Position numbers and translations under genes: made by a program. From Mesonia sp008017825 (GTDB taxonomy: Bacteria > Bacteroidota > Bacteroidia > Flavobacteriales > Flavobacteriaceae): a stretch of 64,000 bases of DNA. Shown one piece after another: positions 7,946-15,936 of the stretch. Where the stretch lies: positions 1-64,000 of the forward strand of contig NZ_VRLS01000010.1 in assembly GCF_008017825.1 (NCBI RefSeq), written 5' to 3'. The notes beneath the pieces were generated by a model that worked only from the letters and a program-made list of their open reading frames with translations, did no database searches and was not told where the DNA came from. Position 1 is the stretch's first letter. Each line of letters starts with the position of its first letter.

Positions 7946-9358
7946 ATGGGAAGAAGAAAACACAATAAAATAGCCTTTGAAGCCTTAGACGTAATTGATG
8001 CTGGTGCCAAAGGAAAAGCAATAGCCAAAGCTCCAGACGGTAGAGTGGTATTTATAGATAACGCTGTACCTGGCGATGTGGCCGATGTACAAACTACACA
8101 AAAAAGAAAAGCATACTATAAAGCTAGCGCTACGCACTTTCATAAATTATCTGAAAGAAGAACCGAACCTGTTTGTCAGCATTTTGGTACTTGTGGTGGC
8201 TGTAAATGGCAAAATATGGAATACGATTCTCAGCTTCATTTTAAACAAAAAGAGGTTGAAAATAACTTGAGAAGATTAGGAAAAATTGAATTACCAGAAA
8301 TTACTCCTATCTTAGGCAGTAAAGAGATTTATTTTTACAGAAACAAAATGGAATTTTCTTTTAGTGATAGCCGTTGGTTAACGCTTAATGAAATTAAAAG
8401 TGATATCGCTATTGCGGATAAAAATGCACTTGGATTTCATATTCCTGGAATGTGGGATAAAATTTTAGATATTAAAAAATGTCACTTACAAGAAGATCCT
8501 AGTAATGCTCTAAGAAACGAGATTAGAGATTTTGCAACGATACAAAACATACCTTTCTTTAATGCTAGAAAGCAAGAAGGATTATTACGTACCCTAATGA
8601 TAAGAACTTCTTCTACAGGAGAGATTATGGTGTTGGTACAGTTTTTCTATGAGGACAAAGAGAAAAGAGAGCTTTTACTTAATTTTATTGCTGAAAAATT
8701 CCCTGAAGTCACTTCCCTACTCTACGTGGTAAATGAAAAAGGAAATGATACTATTTACGATCAAGAAGTAGTTTGCTTCAAAGGAAGAGATCACATTTTT
8801 GAAGAAATGGAAGGTCTAAAGTTTAAAATTAATGCTAAATCTTTTTACCAAACCAATTCCGCGCAAGCGTATGAATTATATAAAATCACACGAGAATTTG
8901 CTAATTTAAGCGGGGATGAATTGGTGTATGATTTATATACCGGAACAGGAACTATCGCTCAATTTGTCGCTAAAAAAGCAAATAAGGTGATTGGTGTAGA
9001 AGCTGTACCTGAAGCTATTGAAGATGCTAAGAAAAATGCAGAATTCAATAATATTGAGAACACTCAGTTTTTTGCAGGTGATATGAAAAAAGTCTTCACA
9101 CAAGATTTTATCAACACTCATGGGCATCCAGATGTTATTATCACCGATCCGCCAAGAGACGGAATGCATAAAGATGTAGTAGCACAAATTATTAATATTT
9201 TACCTAAACGTATTGTGTACGTAAGTTGTAATTCGGCTACGCAAGCAAGAGATTTAGCCTTGTTAGATGAACATTACAAAGTTACTAAAACGCAAGCGGT
9301 AGACATGTTTCCCCAAACTCATCACGTAGAGAATGTTGTTTGTTTAGAATTGAGATAA
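7946..9358 (+). CDS. rlmD: 23S rRNA (uracil-5-)-methyltransferase RlmD
   Basis: A TrmA/RlmD-family enzyme that uses S-adenosylmethionine to methylate C5 of a uridine, by homology U1939 of 23S rRNA. The 470 residues contain an N-terminal TRAM domain (about 8-65) and an Fe-S cluster motif C77-x5-C83-G-G-C86, with a further cysteine in KKCHLQ. The catalytic core shows FYQTNSAQAYELY, DLYTGTGTIAQF, ITDPPRDGMHKDV and the nucleophile cysteine in YVSCNSATQARDL. I start at MGRRKHNK because the upstream residues are non-conserved and precede the promoter box. The stop codon overlaps the next start by one base (TAATG). Confidence 0.9.
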   Translation: MGRRKHNKIAFEALDVIDAGAKGKAIAKAPDGRVVFIDNAVPGDVADVQTTQKRKAYYKASATHFHKLSERRTEPVCQHFGTCGGCKWQNMEYDSQLHFKQKEVENNLRRLGKIELPEITPILGSKEIYFYRNKMEFSFSDSRWLTLNEIKSDIAIADKNALGFHIPGMWDKILDIKKCHLQEDPSNALRNEIRDFATIQNIPFFNARKQEGLLRTLMIRTSSTGEIMVLVQFFYEDKEKRELLLNFIAEKFPEVTSLLYVVNEKGNDTIYDQEVVCFKGRDHIFEEMEGLKFKINAKSFYQTNSAQAYELYKITREFANLSGDELVYDLYTGTGTIAQFVAKKANKVIGVEAVPEAIEDAKKNAEFNNIENTQFFAGDMKKVFTQDFINTHGHPDVIITDPPRDGMHKDVVAQIINILPKRIVYVSCNSATQARDLALLDEHYKVTKTQAVDMFPQTHHVENVVCLELR

Positions 9359-9885
9359 TGAAAAAAAACACGTACATTTTTCTATTGATGGTTTTCCTGA
9401 TTTTTTCAGGATGTCAAAAAGATGATATCTGTTCAGAAACGACCAGCACCACGCCACATTTGGTAATTAAGTTTTTAGATAACGAAAATCCATCAAATAC
9501 TAAAGCAGTAACCAACTTACAAGTTCAAGAAGAAAACTTGTTAGAAGACTATTTTGAAACTCCTATTAACGACACCTTAATTAAAATTCCGTTAAGGACA
9601 ACTGCAAATTTCACCAATTATATATTTACCTTAAACGCTCCAGAAGATCCAGATGCCGAAATTGGAGAAGATGACGCCTTGCCCAATGAGGATCATCTAG
9701 ATTTTAGTTACGGTACCGTAGTCGAATATGTAAGTAGAGCTTGTGGTTATAAAACTCTATTTGTAGGCTTTGAAGCAAGTAGAGTAAGTGAAGGAAGCAA
9801 TACCAATTGGATAGAAAGAATAGAAGTGCAACAACCTAATGAAATTACCAATGAAATTGACACGCATTTATTTATTTATCATTAG
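9358..9885 (+). CDS. DUF6452 lipoprotein
   Basis: A 175-residue lipoprotein: MKKNTYIFLLMVFLIFSG-C with the lipobox cysteine at residue 19, followed by QKDDICSETTSTTPHLVIKFLDNENP. It matches my memory of the DUF6452 family, which sits between RlmD and DUF6048 genes across Flavobacteriia. Function is unknown; the mature part looks beta-rich and acidic. The start at 9358 overlaps the rlmD stop by one base, and the 3' end overlaps the next gene, so all three are probably translated from one mRNA. Confidence 0.75.
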   Translation: MKKNTYIFLLMVFLIFSGCQKDDICSETTSTTPHLVIKFLDNENPSNTKAVTNLQVQEENLLEDYFETPINDTLIKIPLRTTANFTNYIFTLNAPEDPDAEIGEDDALPNEDHLDFSYGTVVEYVSRACGYKTLFVGFEASRVSEGSNTNWIERIEVQQPNEITNEIDTHLFIYH

Positions 9886-10576
9886 TTTTTTTGCCTTAGC
9901 AACCAACAGCATGCAAGCACAACAAACTGCAAGCCAGGATTCTATTGTGATCAAAGAAAAGTTTGGGGTTCGTGTAGGTGCCGATCTTCAAAAAGCTATT
10001 CGTAGCTTAATAGATGAAGATTTTCAAGGTTTTGAGGTTTTAGGGGATTATCGTGTGTATAAAGATTATTACGCTGCTGCGGAAATAGGAATCGAAGAAA
10101 AAGATTACACCGAACCTTACCTTGACGGAACTGCTAGCGGAACCTATATAAAAATTGGAGCCAATTATAATGCTTATGAAAACTGGCTCGATATGCAAAA
10201 TGAAATTTTTGTGGGTATTCGGTATGGTTTTTCAAGCTTTTCGCAAACTTTAAATAAGTATGCTATTTATGCCAATGACAGTTATTTCCCCGTAGATATT
10301 AGAGAAACTAATCAAGAGTTTAAATCGTTAAATGCTAGCTGGGGAGAACTGCAAGCTGGTTTAAAAACCGAGGTTTTAAATAACCTCTTTTTAAGCGTTC
10401 ACGTACAATTAAAAGTAATGATTAGCGACAAAAAACCAGATGATTATGACAATCTCTACATCCCTGGTTTTCATAGAACCTATGACAGTAGTAGTTTTGG
10501 TGTAGGTTGGGGCTATTCTCTTTCTTATCTTATTCCTGTGGTTAAAAAAGATAAGAAGTTAAAACCCTTAGATTGA
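9851..10576 (+). CDS. DUF6048 outer membrane beta-barrel-like protein
   Basis: A 241-residue exported protein with signal peptide MKLTRIYLFIISFFALATNSMQA. The mature region has alternating aromatic and small residues (FGVRVGADLQKAI, YIKIGANYNAYENWLDMQ, IFVGIRYGFSSFSQT), like an outer membrane beta-barrel, and ends after a VGWGYSLSYLIPVV strand. It corresponds to the DUF6048 family and is the expected partner of the overlapping DUF6452 lipoprotein. I start at ATG 9851, which gives a normal signal peptide; 9839 would add four residues. Confidence 0.75.
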   Translation: MKLTRIYLFIISFFALATNSMQAQQTASQDSIVIKEKFGVRVGADLQKAIRSLIDEDFQGFEVLGDYRVYKDYYAAAEIGIEEKDYTEPYLDGTASGTYIKIGANYNAYENWLDMQNEIFVGIRYGFSSFSQTLNKYAIYANDSYFPVDIRETNQEFKSLNASWGELQAGLKTEVLNNLFLSVHVQLKVMISDKKPDDYDNLYIPGFHRTYDSSSFGVGWGYSLSYLIPVVKKDKKLKPLD

Positions 10577-10791
10577 TAAAAAAAATTTTTACGATAAACT
10601 TTTCCTTTATTATTATAATATAAAAAAGACATTATACTCAAAAGAAAACTAAACTTATCTTTTAGGTTCAAGGTTTTCTCCTACTTTTATATTTCACTAT
10701 CTCTATTCTCCCCCTCTTTTATTAATTTATTACTTGAACGAGCACATAATGTAGAATTAGTCCTCAGCTTAACTAATAACTATCTCTATTC

Positions 10792-11961
10792 TTAATCATT
10801 TTTCTGTATTTTATGTACCTTTTTAGTCCCTTCATAAATCTCATATTTTAACAAACGAGACTCTAACTTTCCGTTAAACAGCTTAATTTTTCGAGAAGGT
10901 CTTAAACCAACATTTTTTATCGCTTCCATATTAGAAACAATAAACCAAGCTTGTGTTCCAGGATAACTTTGCTTCAACGTATCTCCTATGTCTTTATAAA
11001 ATTCTTCAAGATTCAATAGCTCTAATCGTTCTCCATAAGGCGGATTAAAGACCATATGCAAATGACCTTCAGTATTTTTTTCAGTTTTAAAGAAATCTTG
11101 TTGTTCAATAGATATAAATTCAGATAAATTGGCATTTTCTACGTTATCTAAGGCTTTATGTACGGCAGAAGGCGCCTTATCGTATCCAATAATTTTATGA
11201 TCAAAACCACGTATTCTACTCAATAGAGAAGCTTCTATTTTTTCAAATAAATCCACATCCCAATCTTGCCATTTTTCAAAACCAAATTCTTTTTTATTCA
11301 AATTTGGCGGAATATTACAAGCAATCATAGCGGCCTCAATTAAAATAGTACCACTTCCGCACATAGGATCAATAAAATCTGACAGACCATCCCAACCGCT
11401 CATCAATAGCATTCCTGCAGCTAGAACTTCATTAATAGGTGCAATATTGGTGGCTGTTTTATATCCTCTTTTATGTAAAGACTGACCAGAACTGTCTAAA
11501 GAAATCGTACAAACCGTATCTTCTATATGCACGTTGATGCGTAAATCTGGAAAATCTAAATCTACGCTAGGTCGAAATCCTGTAGTATTTCTAAACAAAT
11601 CGACAATAGCATCTTTAGTTTTTAGCGCAATAAACTTACTATGAGTAAATCGTGTAGAATGCACGGTAGCATCTATAGCTAAAGAACCTTTATTACTTAG
11701 ATATTGCGACCAATCTATGGCATAAACTTTTTTATAAAGTTCATCTTCAGATAAAACTTTAAAAGTTTTAATGGGTTTTAATATTTTAATGGCGGTTCTT
11801 AGACCTAAATTGGCTTTATACATAAAACCTTTATCCCCATAAAAGCTCACGTTTCGTACCCCTTCTTTTACATCTATTGCACCTAAATTCTTTAATTCTT
11901 TCGCTAATAAAGGCTCAAATCCGTAAAGGGTTTTTGCCACCATTTTATAATTATTTTCCAT
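10792..11961 (-). CDS. THUMP-domain RNA N2-guanine methyltransferase (RlmL-type)
   Basis: A class I SAM-dependent RNA methyltransferase of the RlmL/YcbY N-terminal type, which methylates N2 of a guanosine in 23S rRNA (G2445 in E. coli). The 389 residues comprise an N-terminal ferredoxin-like/THUMP region (about 1-155; start MVAKTLYGFEPLLAKEL) and a Rossmann methyltransferase domain. The latter shows DPMCGSGTILIEAAMIA around 200, then the catalytic NPPYGERL near 308. E. coli RlmKL carries an additional RlmK domain that is absent here, as in most Bacteroidota. Its promoter overlaps that of the divergent gene. Confidence 0.85.
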   Translation of the reverse strand: MENNYKMVAKTLYGFEPLLAKELKNLGAIDVKEGVRNVSFYGDKGFMYKANLGLRTAIKILKPIKTFKVLSEDELYKKVYAIDWSQYLSNKGSLAIDATVHSTRFTHSKFIALKTKDAIVDLFRNTTGFRPSVDLDFPDLRINVHIEDTVCTISLDSSGQSLHKRGYKTATNIAPINEVLAAGMLLMSGWDGLSDFIDPMCGSGTILIEAAMIACNIPPNLNKKEFGFEKWQDWDVDLFEKIEASLLSRIRGFDHKIIGYDKAPSAVHKALDNVENANLSEFISIEQQDFFKTEKNTEGHLHMVFNPPYGERLELLNLEEFYKDIGDTLKQSYPGTQAWFIVSNMEAIKNVGLRPSRKIKLFNGKLESRLLKYEIYEGTKKVHKIQKND

Positions 11962-11973
11962 ATAGAAGTTCTC

Positions 11974-12000
11974 TTGTGCTGCAAAAATACATTATTTTTG
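11974..12000 (+). promoter_or_regulatory. Putative promoter, TTG-N16-TATTTTTG
   Basis: TTG at 11974-11976 and TATTTTTG at 11993-12000 precede the ATG at 12007 by only six bases, implying a near-leaderless mRNA. The spacer of 16 is one base shorter than usual. The element overlaps the minus-strand -7 box at 11982-11989. Confidence 0.5.
11982..11989 (-). promoter_or_regulatory. Putative -7 box TATTTTTG for the RlmL-type gene
   Basis: The minus strand reads TATTTTTG, ending 20 bases before the start codon at 11961. It lies three bases from the plus-strand -7 box, inside that promoter's spacer, so the two divergent promoters cannot easily be occupied together. Confidence 0.5.
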
Positions 12001-12006
12001 CAGGCT

Positions 12007-12744
12007 ATGATAAAAGATGAGACAAAATGGTACGCGTCTTGGTTTGATACCAAATATTACCATATTTTATATAAAGATAGAGGTTACGAAGAGGCAGAAG
12101 ATTTTATGCGTAATCTAACTTCTTTTCTTCAGTTAAAAAAAGGAGCTTCAATTTTAGATTTAGCTTGTGGTAAAGGTAGACACTCTGTATACTTACACGA
12201 ATTGGGTTACAACGTTACTGGCGTAGATCTTTCTAAAAACAGTATTGAAAAAGCGAAGCAAAAAGAAGAAAATGGACTTCAATTTAAAGTTCACGATATG
12301 TGTCTTCCCTTAGCGGAAAAGTTTGATGCTGTTTTTAATCTTTTTACGAGTTTTGGATATTTTGAAAACGAAGAAGATAATTTTAAAACCATTCAGGCGA
12401 TCAAAAAAGAGCTCAAACCAAATGGGTACGGTGTTATAGACTTTATGAACGTGAATTTCGTGATTAAAAACTTGGTGAGTCAAAATTCAAAAACTATTCA
12501 AGGAATAGACTTTCATTTAAAGCGTTATGTTGAAGATGGTTATATCTTTAAAAATATAGAATTTACAGATGAAGGAGAAGAATTTAAATTTCAGGAAAAA
12601 GTAAAAGCTATTACTTTATCTCATTTTGAAGAATACTTTAAAAATGCTGGATTGAAAGTAAAGACTCTTTTTGGAGACTATCAGCTAAACGATTTTAATC
12701 TAGAAAATTCTTCTAGGCTTATTTTAATATTTGAACACGCATGA
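12007..12744 (+). CDS. Class I SAM-dependent methyltransferase, unknown substrate
   Basis: A 245-residue Methyltransf_25/11-type protein. It starts MIKDETKWYASWFDTKYYHILYKDR, typical of a flavobacterial subgroup, and carries motif I in ILDLACGKGRHSVYLHELG, the acidic residue of motif II in GVDLSKNSIE, and a later KPNGYGVIDFMNV segment. The substrate is not predictable from the sequence. The start at 12007 follows a promoter box directly; the frame opening at 11974 is upstream of it. The last four bases overlap the ZIP transporter start (ATGA), suggesting an operon with that gene and DUF4268. Confidence 0.8.
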   Translation: MIKDETKWYASWFDTKYYHILYKDRGYEEAEDFMRNLTSFLQLKKGASILDLACGKGRHSVYLHELGYNVTGVDLSKNSIEKAKQKEENGLQFKVHDMCLPLAEKFDAVFNLFTSFGYFENEEDNFKTIQAIKKELKPNGYGVIDFMNVNFVIKNLVSQNSKTIQGIDFHLKRYVEDGYIFKNIEFTDEGEEFKFQEKVKAITLSHFEEYFKNAGLKVKTLFGDYQLNDFNLENSSRLILIFEHA

Positions 12745-13406
12745 GTTTAATTTTGCCCATTATTGCAGTACTTATAGGTTTGTCTATCGCCTATTTTTTA
12801 AAAGCCAATTCTACTTCCGTAAAGTTATTGCTATCATTTAGTGGTGCTTTTCTATTATCTATTACCGTATTTGAATTTATTCCAGAGGTGTATGGAGATT
12901 ATCATAAAACCATTGGTGTTTTTACTATGTTAGGTATTCTATTGCAGATTTTCTTAGAATTTCTTTCGAGAGGAGCTGAACACGGACATCTACATCACCA
13001 TGAGGATACTCAAAAATTTCCTGTTTTATTATTTATAAGTTTGTGTATTCATTCTTTGTTAGAAGGTTACCCGTTACACGAAAATGATCATTTATTATGG
13101 GGTGTTGTGATACATAAAATCCCGATTGCTATTATTATCGCCTCGTTTTTAATTCACTCACAATTATCTAAAGGTAAAGTCATTATTTTTCTTTTCATCT
13201 TTGCTTTAATGACACCCATAGGCAGCTTGATAAATAAATATTTTTCTTTCTTAACGGAATACGAAGTATATATAGAAGCTTTGGTAATTGGTATATTCTT
13301 ACATGTATCGACTACCATCTTATTTGAATCTTCAAAAAATCATCAATTCAACATCTCTAAGGTTCTTATGATTGTTCTAGGAGTTGTTGTGGCTTATTTT
13401 TTATAA
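12741..13406 (+). CDS. ZIP family metal transporter
   Basis: A 221-residue polytopic membrane protein with about eight hydrophobic helices. It shows the ZIP layout: a His-rich cytoplasmic loop EHGHLHHHED (about 79-88) and the metal-binding helices IHSLLEGYPL and VVIHKIPIAIIIASF. ZIP proteins import Zn2+ or other divalent metals into the cytoplasm down their gradient. The helix motif HKIPIA is the usual HK(L/I)PEG with the glutamate replaced, so metal preference is uncertain. It overlaps the methyltransferase by four bases and abuts the DUF4268 gene with no gap. Confidence 0.85.
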   Translation: MSLILPIIAVLIGLSIAYFLKANSTSVKLLLSFSGAFLLSITVFEFIPEVYGDYHKTIGVFTMLGILLQIFLEFLSRGAEHGHLHHHEDTQKFPVLLFISLCIHSLLEGYPLHENDHLLWGVVIHKIPIAIIIASFLIHSQLSKGKVIIFLFIFALMTPIGSLINKYFSFLTEYEVYIEALVIGIFLHVSTTILFESSKNHQFNISKVLMIVLGVVVAYFL

Positions 13407-13835
13407 ATGTTTAGCAGAGAAGAATCTAAAAAAATTAGACAAGAATTTTGGACCAGTTTTGGCAAACGCAACGACCGAAAGTGGATGCTTTACGATACCA
13501 AAATGAAAGAGATTAATCTTAAATTTCATTTTGACACCAAAATTGCAAGTTTAGGGTTTGTAATTGATACAGAAGATGAAGATTTTAAAACGTACTATTT
13601 TGAAAAATTTGAAAGCTTAAAAACCGTCTTAGCGGAAGAAATTTCTGCTCATCTCATATTTGATTCAAATTATGAAACAGAATCTGGAAAAAAAGTAGCC
13701 TACATTTATCTTCTCAAAGAAAATGTTTCTATACATAAGAAAGAATCTTGGGAAGAAGTAGCTATTTTCTTTGAGAATTTTATGCCTAAAATGGAAATGG
13801 CTTTTTTAGAATATAAAGATTTTATCGAAAATTAA
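13407..13835 (+). CDS. DUF4268 domain protein
   Basis: A 142-residue soluble protein opening MFSREESKKIRQEFWTSFGK, the recognisable DUF4268 start, with W42-type aromatic positions and a DTKMKEINLKFHFD segment. The family is found alone in Bacteroidota and as a tail on some nuclease-like proteins elsewhere; its role is not known. It begins on the base after the ZIP stop codon, so it is third in a tight operon. It converges with the serine biosynthesis gene, 13 bases away. Confidence 0.8.
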   Translation: MFSREESKKIRQEFWTSFGKRNDRKWMLYDTKMKEINLKFHFDTKIASLGFVIDTEDEDFKTYYFEKFESLKTVLAEEISAHLIFDSNYETESGKKVAYIYLLKENVSIHKKESWEEVAIFFENFMPKMEMAFLEYKDFIEN

Positions 13836-13848
13836 AATTTCTATTCAC

Positions 13849-15741
13849 TTAATAAAGTACTCTAAATTTTATTGTTCCTTCTAAATTTTTGAGCTCTTTT
13901 ATTATACTTTCATCGTAAGCTTTATTTACATCTGTAATAACATATCCAATAGTTTCGTTAGTTTTTAAGTATTGGCCATCGATATTTATTTGATGTTTAG
14001 CTAATAATTCATTGATCTTTGCCAAGATACCTGGTGTATTATAATGTATATGTATAAGCCTATGTGCATCTTTTAAAATAGGTAATTGCAAATTAGGAAA
14101 ATTGACGCTATTGGTGGTACTTCCTGTATTGATATAATCCATGAGTTTTTGAGGTACAAACTGAGCAATATTCTCCTGAGCTTCTAATGTACTTCCTCCT
14201 ATATGCGGCGTTAATATTACATTAGGTAATCCTTTAAGAATACTTTCAAAAGCTTCATCATTAGTCTTTGGTTCTTCTGGATACACATCTATAGCGGCTC
14301 CAATAATTTTTCCGCTTAAAATATTCTCTCTCAAAGCTTCTAAATTAACAACATGCCCTCTACTCAAATTTATGATTACGCTTCCTTCTTGCATTTGATC
14401 AAATTGCTCAATGTCAATAAAGTTTTTGTTTTCTGGTCTTCCATCTAAGTGAAGAGATATGACTTCACAAGTTTGTAGCAGTTCCTTTAAACTGTCACAT
14501 TTAGTAACATTTCCCAAAGGTAATTTTTCAATCACATCATAATAATATACATCAAAACCTAAGCTTTCTGCTAATACAGAAAGTTGAGCTCCAATATTCC
14601 CATAACCAATAATCCCTAGCTTTTTTCCTCTTATTTCATAACTTCTCGTAGCAGATTTATTCCACTTTCCCAAGTGCATTTGTTGAATTTTATCAGGTAC
14701 ATTTCTGAGCAATAAAATGATTTCACCAATGGCCAGCTCTACTACAGATCTCGTATTACTATACGGAGCGTTAAATACTGGAATTCCTCTCTTAGCGCAA
14801 GCCTCCAAGTCTATTTGATTGGTCCCGATACAAAAAGCACTTACTGCAATAAGTCGCTTTGCATGTTGTAGTACTTTTTCAGTTAACTGAGTTTTTGAGC
14901 GAATTCCTATAATAGAAATATCCTTAATTTTCTCTTTTAATTCTTCTGCATCCATCGCTCCGCTATGCTCCAAGACTTCATATCCTTCTTTCTCTAAAAT
15001 TACTTTAGCTGAAGGGTGGATATTTTCTAATAAAAGAACTTTAATTCTATTTTTTGGGTAAGATAAGGTCGTGTTCATATGATGTAAATATAAAAATTCG
15101 TCTAAACTAGGAGTTATATGGTCTGCCTTTTCCATTACATTTTTCCTTTTTACATTTTCCGTAAAGGCATAAAACTTATTCACCAAACCAGCTGCTTTAA
15201 CTTCATAATCGTTGTAACCATCGCCTATCATATAAATATCACCTTTAAGATTTAATTTTTTAAGCAATTTTGATTTACCATTACTTTCAGTTAAAATATT
15301 AGATTCATCAAATCCCATAATATCTCCTTGCTGGTTATATGTAAATGTATTAGCAAACACGTGAGATTCTAAAATTCCATATTCTGTAACTATTGGGACT
15401 ATAAAAGCTTTAAATCCGTTGGAAACAATATAAATTTGTGAAGCATGATCTTTTAAAAAATTTACATTTCTTTTAAAGGAAATGCTTATTTTTTCCTTTA
15501 ATACTTCGATAAGCTCATCGAGATGAACTTTATTCGCTTTAACTAAGTTTATTCGCTGGTCTAATGATTGCTTAAAGTTTAAATCTCCTGCCATAGCAAG
15601 CTGAGTAATTTCCTCAATTTTTTTTGAAACTTCTAATTGCTTGGGGTTGTCTTTTAAACTTATTTTAGCGAGCTCATCTAATGCTTCTACTTGAGTAAAT
15701 GTACTGTCAAAATCAATGATATAAATTTGGTTACTTTTCAT
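13849..15741 (-). CDS. serA: SerB-like phosphatase fused to phosphoglycerate dehydrogenase (SerA)
   Basis: A 630-residue two-enzyme fusion. Residues 1-205 form a HAD-IB phosphatase like phosphoserine phosphatase: the nucleophile motif D10-F-D12-S-T, SNGF, and GDGYNDYEVKAAG. Residues about 230-545 form D-3-phosphoglycerate dehydrogenase: NAD-binding GIIGYGNIGAQ, NLSRGHVV and the catalytic histidine in TPHIGGST. The C terminus is an ACT domain (IHYNTPGILAKINELLAKHQI), usually the serine-sensing site. Together the protein could catalyse the first and last steps of serine synthesis, leaving only the SerC transamination elsewhere. All key residues are present, so both halves look active. Confidence 0.88.
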   Translation of the reverse strand: MKSNQIYIIDFDSTFTQVEALDELAKISLKDNPKQLEVSKKIEEITQLAMAGDLNFKQSLDQRINLVKANKVHLDELIEVLKEKISISFKRNVNFLKDHASQIYIVSNGFKAFIVPIVTEYGILESHVFANTFTYNQQGDIMGFDESNILTESNGKSKLLKKLNLKGDIYMIGDGYNDYEVKAAGLVNKFYAFTENVKRKNVMEKADHITPSLDEFLYLHHMNTTLSYPKNRIKVLLLENIHPSAKVILEKEGYEVLEHSGAMDAEELKEKIKDISIIGIRSKTQLTEKVLQHAKRLIAVSAFCIGTNQIDLEACAKRGIPVFNAPYSNTRSVVELAIGEIILLLRNVPDKIQQMHLGKWNKSATRSYEIRGKKLGIIGYGNIGAQLSVLAESLGFDVYYYDVIEKLPLGNVTKCDSLKELLQTCEVISLHLDGRPENKNFIDIEQFDQMQEGSVIINLSRGHVVNLEALRENILSGKIIGAAIDVYPEEPKTNDEAFESILKGLPNVILTPHIGGSTLEAQENIAQFVPQKLMDYINTGSTTNSVNFPNLQLPILKDAHRLIHIHYNTPGILAKINELLAKHQINIDGQYLKTNETIGYVITDVNKAYDESIIKELKNLEGTIKFRVLY

Positions 15742-15879
15742 AAGTTTTGAAAGTGTTCAGTTTAAACTTTGTGATTAAAAAAAATTTCATTTAAAAGTAA
15801 GATTTATAAATAAAACCACTTCACCGAGAAACATATATTTTTAATTTCTACTTTAATATTGTATATAATTTAAGGATCA

Positions 15880-15916
15880 AAAAAAAGCCTTGACATGTAA
15901 ACACATCAAGGCTTTT
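15880..15916 (-). terminator. Intrinsic terminator of trxB
   Basis: An 11-bp stem AAAAGCCTTGA / TCAAGGCTTTT around a 12-base loop, just downstream of the minus-strand trxB stop codon. The minus strand continues with a run of T after the stem, so it ends trxB before the serine biosynthesis gene and separates the two units. Confidence 0.85.
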
Positions 15917-15936
15917 CTATATAAAAATTTACCAAA

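Noticed and set aside
8857..8869. TTCCGCGCAAGCG in rlmD counted as another palindrome copy
   Set aside because: It encodes NSAQA in a motif that is conserved in RlmD proteins in general, so the residues are explained by function.
10577..10791. Possible small gene or RNA in the gap after the DUF6048 gene
   Set aside because: AT-rich, with only a doubled ACTATCTCTATTCT word (near 10694 and 10778); no ORF, terminator or fold I can support.
15742..15880. Leader peptide upstream of the serine biosynthesis fusion
   Set aside because: A 15-codon ORF (MFLGEVVLFINLTFK) is present but contains no serine, glycine or cysteine run and no competing hairpins.
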